A stretch of DNA of 37,676 nucleotides from an uncultured Fidelibacterota bacterium (GTDB lineage Bacteria > Fidelibacterota > UBA8477 > JABMPR01): NCBI GenBank assembly GCA_937888365.1, contig CALBFA010000087.1, forward strand, positions 1 through 37,676, given 5' to 3'. The notes under the pieces are model-generated. The model saw nothing but the letters and a program-made list of their open reading frames with translations. It did no database searches and was not told the origin of the DNA. This document shows positions 10,301 through 18,200 of this stretch, piece after piece (the first letter of the stretch is position 1; the number at the start of each line of letters is the position of its first letter). The translations under genes were made by a program, and so were the position numbers.

Positions 10301-12037
10301 AGTATGGCACCTGTAGAAGCTCCATTTACCTTTGTTGATGATGCAGCAGCTACGAGCCAACGCGATGTCGCATCCTATAATATTTATAGAGACGGTGATT
10401 TGTTGGCAAATACTGCCGAAACATTCTACGATGATATGGTTAACGAAGGTCATGGTTATACATACGCTGTAACAGGTGTTTTTGATAATGGCCAAGAATC
10501 ATTACCAACTGAAGATGTAACAGCGATGGCGAATATGGCTCCGGGTTTAGCAACAGCTTTGGCTGCTAACGTCACTGGTTTTTCAGCGGCAATTGAGTGG
10601 GAAGATCCTGCTTTTAATGCGGATGGAAGTGAATGTATCGACTTAGAAGGTGTAGAAATCTACTTAGATGGAAATTTAATTGCTGACTTGGCTCCAATGG
10701 AATGGTTCCATCAAGTCGGTGGTTTATCCAATGGACCTCATACTTTCTCAATCAGAGGATATGATGAAGTGCCTAATTATGGAAACTATGCAAATATCGA
10801 CATTTGGGTCGGTCCAGCTCCTACTGTACTTCAAATATTGACGGACAACTATCCTGGTGAAACATCATGGGAAATCATGGATGGGAATAATAATATTGTC
10901 ATGTCTATTGCTGCGGGTGACCTAGCGGGCGCCGGTGAACTGTATGAGTGGACCTTAGATAATCTTGATCCAGGACTATATACTTTCACTATTTATGATA
11001 GCTTTGGTGACGGTATTTGTTGTGCTTACGGTGAAGGATTCTATCGCATTGTTCATGGCGAACAAATCCTCGCTGAAGGGGGAGCCTTTGCTACATCTGA
11101 GAGCACAGTATTTGAAGTTTCTTCAGGTATTTTAATGGGTGACTTCAACGCTGATGGCGAGATTCATGTTAATGATGTTACGCGACTCATTGAGCTTCTC
11201 ATTTATATGGGTGCTCCCGCAACAGCTGAAGAAGAAGTTCTTATGGATATTAATGGCGACGGTGCAAACAACGTACTCGATGTCGTTTCATTAATTGAAT
11301 ATATGCTTGGCGGCGGTGTACTTGCGAAGAATGAAGTTGGTACTTCAACCGCAAGTGTTTCGGTTCCTGCTAAAATTCTTTTTCCAAGCAGCGAATGGCA
11401 ATATGTACCTATATTCGTAAACTATGAGGGTGCGATTGCTGGATTACAAGCCACAATAGAATTTGATGCATCGATGGTTGAAGTGGGAACGCCCATTTTA
11501 ACCGAAAGCAATGAAGGGATTACCGTTTATACAGCTAGTAGCGAAATCGGACTTCGCGTTCTCGCTATAAGTTTATCCGGTGATTTAATTCAGCTTGAAA
11601 ATGGTGTATTATTTGATGTTCCTGTTAGAGTAACGGATGAAAATGCAAGCGGAAGTATTGATTTTGCAATTTATGATGTCGTTTTATCGGCTGCGGGTGG
11701 AATTGAAATTCCATGCGAATACGTCGTTGAAGTTATAGAAATTGGAGTTGTTAAGCCTGAATTCTATAGTCTTGCACAGAACTATCCTAACCCATTCAAT
11801 CCAACGACTACAATAGACTATGCTTTACCTGAAGACAATCATGTTGAGCTTGTCATTTACAATATGTTGGGACAAATGGTTCGTAGCTTGGTGACCGAAA
11901 ATCAAACTGCTGGTTTTTATCATGTTCAATGGAATGGTTTAAATGATATGGGACAACAATTACCAACGGGTATATATATTTATGCTATTCAATCCGCTGG
12001 TTTTTCAAAAACCATGAAAATGGCTTATATTAAATAA
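4349..12037 (+). CDS. Giant secreted multidomain protein with dockerin, cohesin-like and T9SS sorting domains
   Basis: A 2,562-residue exported protein. In order: signal peptide (1-21, ending VFA); a YHDG module (about 62-221); an ASH/Hydin-type Ig domain (222-330); a glutamine-amidotransferase-like alpha/beta segment (330-530); an Ig-like domain (540-635); four tandem FN3 supermodules (644-994, 995-1370, 1371-1768, 1769-2154) in which a PPC domain, two MAM-like choice-of-anchor J domains and a second YDDG module sit inside split FN3 folds; a domain with the GDGICC motif (about 2155-2257); a dockerin with two Ca loops DFNADGEIHVND and DINGDGANNVLD (about 2263-2321); a cohesin-like domain (2335-2467); and a T9SS type A sorting domain (2471-2562) with NYPNPFNPTT. 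AAGGAG lies 7 nt before the ATG. No catalytic site is recognised; a surface adhesin, scaffold or matrix role is inference. Confidence 0.9.
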   Translation: MKRLFPIALLAILLTASMVFADLKVADDAECPVCPKSSENGTLEVNWNPTPVANTSSRDFELAYHDGTFEGQIGCGGGCAFGVRFTADMPILLTGLTIYTQGDASETGAYISIYEDAASAIAGPPSAPTGPNDGTAVWEMGPIDLSTGTHELTVDNLMISGGDYYVVIWEQTAFLGVATDLQNNYIDRNWVSTGTWSTLSDAVAGDPTLVGNFGITSVYLPQEISGAFMVVSPSNVGFGVMDLADPAETQNVTISNLGDTTFTVTDITVAGDGYSTSLSTPVDVLAGESVVMDVTFGPASTGIVTGTYTITSTADNVQEFVVNASATVYDGFPQYMVWNPSFGASGAAYVSALSTLGYTAIESEDLFMFGSPSEAGYDGVFVVLGMYPDNYSFTEGEPALIALSDYILSGGPVVMEGGDTWAFDAWTSLHDLFGLDGVSDGGDDLTAVDGAGFAFGMNYEYGGISSFVDHIAPLSEEAQLIHTNPADGAGAGVAFLSPNGNTIGLSFEFGGLIDGAYTKADLLAEYIDFINTPYQDFVDPVIHNVSHFDYTLDTVGPYGVYALVSDNTELAGASLFYNLDAGAFTEVAMVDSGMGVYYAEIPGQTVGTTVGYYVSAVDTSENTTMSPADAPTNLYVFSVLSHLPPVYVTAESGIDGNIPLTWMPPGTEAPPQAECADYLVDAMPYNTTGTNTGMGDDFDVTFSDNEDVAYQLNVSTPTTYTMSLCAGTDYDSKLEVFFEDCSTSTGFYNDDACGLQSELTDVYLEVGTYYVVVDGFSTSNGNYTLDIYEQTLATNSISNITSLSQEVEKLNRLDISLADIDFGSASTRYNTVLTPRELRFYGVYRSTTSPVLIDNANLVTQPPLGPTELAYVDYTVTNDVPYFFRILAIYNDGEAASAEVTAMANNHPPIAPFALMGTAEEGSLTANLNWNYDGNDYDFDHFAIYREGYLVGTTTDTFYSDIAEFGGFYHYAVATIDAEDMSSELSNSVTLGLGNLPPMGLVAVGNLDGVVELSWLEPTPNPGEPMFEGFEEGVPIDWTVESHAADPLGEGWVTYAMTGAPEGAQVMRCGDGPSGDFIDEWLITNDVLVGVFNSTLSFYHYGTGLSWDNAPNYLKISVDGGTSWEDLMVWDPAGAGLPSAWTLESVDLSAYLGQNARFAWVYTSTYGEWWHLDAVELSTPTRAHMHAAVLNNPVETITNKYDINTEIRPVVENHNRSGFTVRENPRELLGYEIVRNGVTLTTTDTLSLSYSDYDITNGQEYCYYVIGLYPDGNSTSNESCAMPINYPPAAPENLVANELELSATLDWDDNTDYDFASYNVYRDGVLLANVLTSDYAEVLDTAGIYFYTVTAIDAEDAESLPSNTAILPAGRLPVVSPNAVSGLDGAIDLSWLPPGTVGGMGNYEDFESGVWPPVDWTVVENNAVATWSLYDMTSLVTPAFGEYAGGVWWDTGAQDEWLIMPSTHVGPMDAFSFWAYGYQGSIYGDHYTVEASTDGGVTWTTLLDLSELPIYSDPNNNDFNAWTEPYTIDISAFSGSEVTFAFHAIDGDGFGLWYIWLIDEVRIGMPDAGTLAMNTGFRGTTPEFASRENAPNPYSFTFANVHEAIIRTSEVSSIRETVLGYTIYRSETSPVVLDANNLLSEVGADTLNYFDFPLTNEITYHYVVTADYASESIPSDEFSGTTQNHQPMVPTNFTAVAVENDITLEWDDNTDYDLAGYIIYLDDEVADTVAVSTYSSTLADGVYAVYVVSYDFGGMESDPTNSITLVAGEVPPENLQANGNSDDHIALTWMAPGAGGSLTEFRYDDGVATGQLGFGANPSSILGAAHPVHAIVNAVSWYLTSTEGTHPEVYVHVYGLDAAGVPDVTQVLHISESLGNTDDEWNTYELPMPIEAPNGFYIGVVTPNLFTALGTDDGVGAPYDFIEGTQWGNADYTAGNNWLDVGPAGFPLNFLIRAQGLAMEPLVTNYNVNEFIAKKPEFAALNYSSMAPVEAPFTFVDDAAATSQRDVASYNIYRDGDLLANTAETFYDDMVNEGHGYTYAVTGVFDNGQESLPTEDVTAMANMAPGLATALAANVTGFSAAIEWEDPAFNADGSECIDLEGVEIYLDGNLIADLAPMEWFHQVGGLSNGPHTFSIRGYDEVPNYGNYANIDIWVGPAPTVLQILTDNYPGETSWEIMDGNNNIVMSIAAGDLAGAGELYEWTLDNLDPGLYTFTIYDSFGDGICCAYGEGFYRIVHGEQILAEGGAFATSESTVFEVSSGILMGDFNADGEIHVNDVTRLIELLIYMGAPATAEEEVLMDINGDGANNVLDVVSLIEYMLGGGVLAKNEVGTSTASVSVPAKILFPSSEWQYVPIFVNYEGAIAGLQATIEFDASMVEVGTPILTESNEGITVYTASSEIGLRVLAISLSGDLIQLENGVLFDVPVRVTDENASGSIDFAIYDVVLSAAGGIEIPCEYVVEVIEIGVVKPEFYSLAQNYPNPFNPTTTIDYALPEDNHVELVIYNMLGQMVRSLVTENQTAGFYHVQWNGLNDMGQQLPTGIYIYAIQSAGFSKTMKMAYIK

Positions 12038-12058
12038 AACCAAATATTACATAAAACG

Positions 12059-12088
12059 AAAAGAGGCTCTTAGGGGTCTCTTTTTTTT
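12059..12088 (+). terminator. Rho-independent terminator of the first giant gene
   Basis: A 10-bp stem AAAAGAGGCT/GGTCTCTTTT with two G-U pairs and a CTTAGG loop, followed directly by T residues; eight T at 12081-12088 close the signal. It sits 21 nt after the stop codon. Confidence 0.85.
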
Positions 12089-12122
12089 GAACAAAAAGCG
12101 TAATATTTTTTTTGTGACCTAG

Positions 12123-12192
12123 ACCAATTGTAATAAATTGGTTAAAATTGTTACGATTAACTACTTGTTAAACGCTAAGAATAGACTAAAAT
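12123..12192 (+). promoter_or_regulatory. Candidate promoter region of the second giant gene with an upstream inverted repeat
   Basis: TTGTTA (12165-12170) and TAAAAT (12187-12192) with a 16-nt spacer form a fair sigma70-type promoter about 95 nt before the start codon. Just upstream, ACCAATT (12123-12129) and AATTGGT (12136-12142) form a perfect inverted repeat with a 6-nt centre, a possible operator or hairpin. Confidence 0.35.
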
Positions 12193-12284
12193 TTAGCCAA
12201 TGGAAAAATGAGGAAAGGGAAGGGGCTTTTTAAAAAAAAGTGAACTTTATCTTTAAGAAAACAATAACTAAACATGGAGGTCTT

Positions 12285-15200
12285 ATGTGGCGTAAATTGC
12301 TACAAATTGGCTTGGCTTCATCATTGATTATTACATTGGCATTTGGTGCAAATGTAAAATCAATTGGAGAAGATAACACAGCCGCCGCAATACAAAAAAA
12401 CAGATTGGATATGGTTAATGCCATCAGTCTATTAGAAAAAGATGCATCCGTCAGAGATGATAATGCAGTATTGAACGTACAATATGATTATATCTATGCT
12501 ATTGCCGATATGACATTAGCAGATGGTAGTTTAGTCGAAGATATTGTGACGGTTACTGATGTTGCAACAGTTGGAACAGTTACAGTTGATTATGACTGGA
12601 CCACAGATTTCTGGGCAAGTGAAGGCTCTTTTACCGTGACGTCTCCTACTGGAACAACCTTAACAGTTGGAGCTGGCCAAAGTACGGGTCACTATACTGT
12701 CGCTATAGCGGGCTTCTCGGGTGAAGATCTTGCAGGAGCCTGGACTTTCTCAGTTCATGATTCGTATGGTGATGGTGGTCACACCTTGGCAAATGCCACT
12801 ATGAATGTTGATATGGCTGCAACCACACCAGAGATTAGTTTCTCTGACGCTACTCTTGATTTTGGTACACTCCCTGTAGGTCTATTTGCCAGCAAAACAC
12901 TCACAATAAATAATTTAGGTGGCGGTGTTTTGACCGTTTCCTCAATTGCTGCAGATGATGCTAACTTCTTTCTTGGTGACGTTTCAGCAAGTGTACCTGC
13001 ATTTGGAAGTGTTGATATTACTGTTGGTTATGAACCTTCAGTAGCGGGTGACCATACTGCAAATCTAGTTTTTACTTCAGATGATGCAGGCTCTCCAGAC
13101 ACGGTTGCTTTATCAGGTACCGCGATTGATCCAATTACAACGGGTGGGCCAGACCTTACAGGGTATACTTGGGTTAGTAGTTTAGATGGCGCCGGTCCTA
13201 CATTTGCATGGGTAGATACTGTTGGAGCCACGGAAGCCGGTATAGCATTCGGTGACGACATTCGTGGGACAATCGATATCCCCTTCACTTTCAGATTTTA
13301 TGGCAACCTCTATACTCAGCTCACAGCCACAACAAACGGCTGGGTTGGTATGGGGCCAAGCACGGATTTCGCGAGTTCTTATTGGACGAATACCACAATA
13401 CCAAGTGCTACTTTGCCTGACAATATAATCGCTCCTCTATGGGATGATTTTAAAGCGGGTGATTCACCTGGAAGCACGAGTTCTGCTCACGGAACTATCA
13501 TGTCCAAAACACTTGGTACAGAACCGAATCGTCAATTTGTTGTCATTTTTGACGAGATAGTTCGTGGTACTTATGATACAGATTATTTCAGCTTTGAAGT
13601 GATTTTAGATGAAGCAACCAGCGATATCACGATTCAATATCTAGATGTTATGGGAAATGCCTCAGCAGATAACGGTATTGGTGGAACTGTTGGTATTGAA
13701 AATGTCGGTGCTACAGACGGATTATTATATGGATACAATGGTGTTCCACAACTCGTCTATGATGAGATGGCTATAAAATTCATAGCACCTCCACCTCCAG
13801 CATTACCCAATATGGTATTAGATTTTTCGTCAATAGATTTCGGAACAATTATTGAAAGTGGATCGGCTACTGCAGAAGTACAAATTTCAAATAACGGTTC
13901 GGGCGACTTAGTAATCGCAGGTGCAACAGTTGCTGCCCCATTTGCTACTACATTTTCAGGTACTATTGCTGAAAACACTTCAGCTGTTGCAACAATTTCT
14001 TTTGACCCAACTACAACAGGTGCTTTTGCTGAAACACTAACGTTTACTGTTACGGGTGAATACTCTGGTGATAATGCTGTTTCTTTAACAGGTTCTGCTT
14101 ATCCTTCTACGTATATATCTGAAGGTTTCGAAGATGGTTTCCCACCTTTTGGTTGGACCGTCATCGATGTTGATGGTGGTAGCGTCTTTAATCCAGATCT
14201 CTCATACATAGATCCACATTCAGGTCTCTATGGCGCAGAAGCAATGGGTTGTGCAGATGATTATCTCATTACACCACTACTCGCTATCCCCCCTACGGGC
14301 TATGCTGATTTTTCATTCTGGCATGGACAAGAATCAACTGTGAAAGAGAATTCATTTGAAGTCATGGTTTCCACAACAGGAACCGCTACAACTGATTTTA
14401 CTCAAATTGCAGATTATCCTTTAATCAATCCTCCAACCTCCTATGCTTGGAGTCAAGAATCCATTGATTTAAGTGCCTATGCTGGCCAAGAAGTTTACGT
14501 AGCAATTCATGTTTATTATAGTGAATCTGCTTATTATGGCTTTGGATTTGATGATTTCCTCATGCCACCTCTCGTGCCTTCTACAAATACCATATTCTTC
14601 TCTGAATATATGGAAGGATCGAGTAATAATAAGGGATTGGAAATTTATAACGGTACCGGTGCTACGGTTAACTTGAACGAATACCAAATTGCACAATCTT
14701 CTAATGGTAATGGCTGGGCTTATTATCATATGTTCCCAGATACAGCTATTTTGGCGAATGATGATGTATGGTTGATTGTAACTGATCAATCATTCCCTGA
14801 AATGCAAGCTATGGCAGATGAAATATTGGGCTATCCAAGTGTTGTACACCACAATGGTGATGATGCTCGCGCGTTAATTCACATTGTTGGAACCGACACA
14901 ACGTTTATCGATATTATTGGTACTCCAGATGTTGACCCAGGCTCTGGTTGGGATGTTGCAGGTGTCACTACAGCCACTGCAAATCACAATCTTGTAAGAA
15001 AAGCTGATGTTGTTACTGGAAATACCGATTGGATTGTTTCAGCCGGAACAAATGTTGACGATTCAGAGTGGATCGTTTACGAGCAAAACTATTGGTATGG
15101 TATGGGTTATCATAATGAAGCCTATCCACTGCCAGGAGATGCTTGTGATATGCCATTAGCGTATGGAGCTGTCAATGATGCCGCTGCAACGGGAACTCTT

Positions 15201-18200
15201 GAATCCTATGCATCAAAATGGTATAGCTTCACAAATGATGGTAGCTTCGACAATGTAATTGTTTCATTATGCGAATCTTCATTTGATACACAAATCGAAG
15301 TTTGGGAATCATGTGATTCAGCAACTTATATTGCCTATAATGATGACGCTTGTGGAAACAACTCCGAAGTTGATTTAGGTGCCCTTGCTGCCGGTGATTA
15401 CCTCGTGAGAGTTTATGGATATGGATCATCAAGCGGTGATTATTCATTAAGTGTTACGGGATCAGTTGGTATGCCAGACTTTGTCGTAAGTGACATGGTT
15501 TTATATGGTGATACTCTCGGTGTTACCGTTACAAACCAAGGTCCTGCTGATTCTCCTGGATATTGGGGAACAGATTATCATGGTTGGGGCATTGATGGCG
15601 ATTACTATGGTTATGTTGCAGAGACGGGTGTCGCTTTAACAGCCGGAGCTTCATATACATACGAAATAACAGGCTTTAATTTTGACAATCTTGGCGATGG
15701 TACATTCCTTGTCAATTTCTGGGCTGATGTTGATAATGATGTTGCTGAAGCAGATGAAACAAATAATGCTGATTCACTTTATATCACGATTGATCCTCCT
15801 CCAGTAGCACCTAGAAACTTAGCTGCTGTTGCGGGTGAAAATGAAGTATCATTATTCTGGCAAACAGCTGTTCTGCCAGAAGTCCTACCACCATTGGTAT
15901 CAAGTGCTATGGGTGGAATAAGTGATCAAAAAATAAAACCAGCCATTGTATTATCTCCAGAGCAAATCGCAAAACGTGACGCTCTAAGAGGAAATGCAAT
16001 ACGTAATCTTGGTGATACATGTGCCGAAGCTGAAGGTATTGGAGCAGATTCAACTATAGCAGCTCCTTATGCTCCATATTGGTATTCATATACCGCCACA
16101 ATGGATGGTTTTATGACTGTTTCATCTGATGGTGCAACGGTTGATACAAAAGTCTATATTTATGATGCATGTGATGCAGCATATATCGCTTATAACGATG
16201 ATGGCGGTTCTGGATTATCATCGATTGTTACATTCCCAACTGTTTCAGGTACAACATACTTTATGGAATGGACCGATCAGTGGAGTGCATCGGGTTTTGA
16301 TTGGACTTTAACTGAGTTTGCAGTTCTTCCAATGCCTGACCTCGCTGTAACAAGTATGTATTTCGAAAATGAAGGCGTTTGGGCTGTAGTTGAAAACCTA
16401 GGCGATGCCTCTGCTAGCGGTCAATCAAGCCATTGGTTTATTGACGGCGTAGACATCGGTTATGTTTATACGGCAACACTTGCTCCAGGAACAGCCGATA
16501 CTCTCGGTCTTGTGGGCTTTAACTGGGTTAATGTTGGCGAAGGTACCTTTAATGTTGGTATTTTTGTTGACTTTTGGGATTATTTACTTGAATCTGATGA
16601 AACCAATAACTCAGATTCAATCGAAGTTGTTATTACGCCTCCAGACTATTTACCAACATACAATGTCTATCGTAACAGTGTACTTCTCGTTGATGGTTTA
16701 GAAGCTGCCAATAATTATTTTGACGGTGAATACTACGACATGGATGTTGTGGCAGATGTTACCTATGAATATTTTGTAACTCAAAACTTGCCAGATTCCA
16801 CAGAATCTGAAGGTTCAGAATCTGCTTTTGCAACGCCTTGGGCTCCAATATTTTGGGCTTTCCCAAATACGGAAGACTTTGAAGCTGTGACAGACAATAT
16901 GCTTCCATACGGATTTTTCGTAGAAGAACTCGGTGCAGCTGACGGCGCAGACTGGGCAGTAGGCGATAGCGCATATTTTGAAACAAATGCATATAACTAC
17001 TGGCATGTACCAGGTCATACACAATTCGCAGCAATTGATGATGACGGTAATGGCTCTGGTGTTAACGGGAATGAAATCCTATGGACACCATGGGTAGATT
17101 TCTCAACAGCTGTTAATCCTCAAATTCTTTTTAATTATACAGTTAGAGGTGGAAACGGTGCTGAATTCTTCATTGATAACGGTGATTCGACTGTTGTAAT
17201 GGCGTTAGAAGATTCTCCATCCGCTTGGTTAGGTAGAGTCTTTAACCTTGGCGAATATGCGGGTCAAACAGTACGTTTCGGTTTCCATTATGATGATGCA
17301 GGTGGTTGGGCTTATGGCTTAGCTGTTGATGATATTACTGTTGAAGAAGCGCCATCAGATGGTACTCTTGCGGGTACAATTACAGATGGTGCCGCGAACC
17401 CTGTTGCTTATGCACAAGTACATGTTTTTGGTCTATTTGCCGAAGAAGGTACAATGACGGATGAAACAGGTGCATATTCAGTTACGGTTCCTGCTGGTGA
17501 GTATCAAGTTGATGTTATGCGCGTTAACTATTCACCTGCTACCACTAATGTTTCAATTATTGCGGGTGAAACATCGACTCTTGATTTTACACTAGAGTTC
17601 TTGTTCCCTGCACCTGAAAACTTAATGGTTTATCCAAACGATGCAGATACTACAATTGCATTGCAATGGGCTCCTCCAATGCCGATGGGTCAAGTCGCTT
17701 ATGATGATGGCACCTATGAAGCACTCTATTGGGTCGGCGGTCCAACAACATCAGATCATTATTTTGCAGCACATTTTAAAGCCGCAATTACGCCAGGATA
17801 TGCAATTAACGAAATAGCTATCTTGACAACTTCTGATGATGGTGAATCAGCTTTTGCAAATGTTTCCGTTGTAAGTTCTGATGAATTTGGCGGACCTGAT
17901 CTTGCCAATGTTCTTTGGACTGCAACCGGTAATGCTGCCGCAGCTTACCCTGCAATCGCATGGGATTTTTATCCTGTTGCTGCTAACCCAGCTTATGATG
18001 ATTTCTGGGTCATAATGCAATGGCCAGAAGGCAATGAATTTGGACCATACGTTGCGACGGATATGGATAACAACATTGGTAACTCATTCTATTCTGCAGC
18101 ACCTGATACTTCAGGCAATCCAATGTGGAATATGCTAGGTGGTACATTTGGAGTTCGTGCTTTCTTAAGCGAACCATCAACAGGTCGTTCTGTTGTACTA

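Noticed and set aside
12240-12284. GTG start for the second giant protein
   Set aside because: It would place 15 polar residues before a perfect signal peptide; the ATG at 12285 has GGAGG just upstream.
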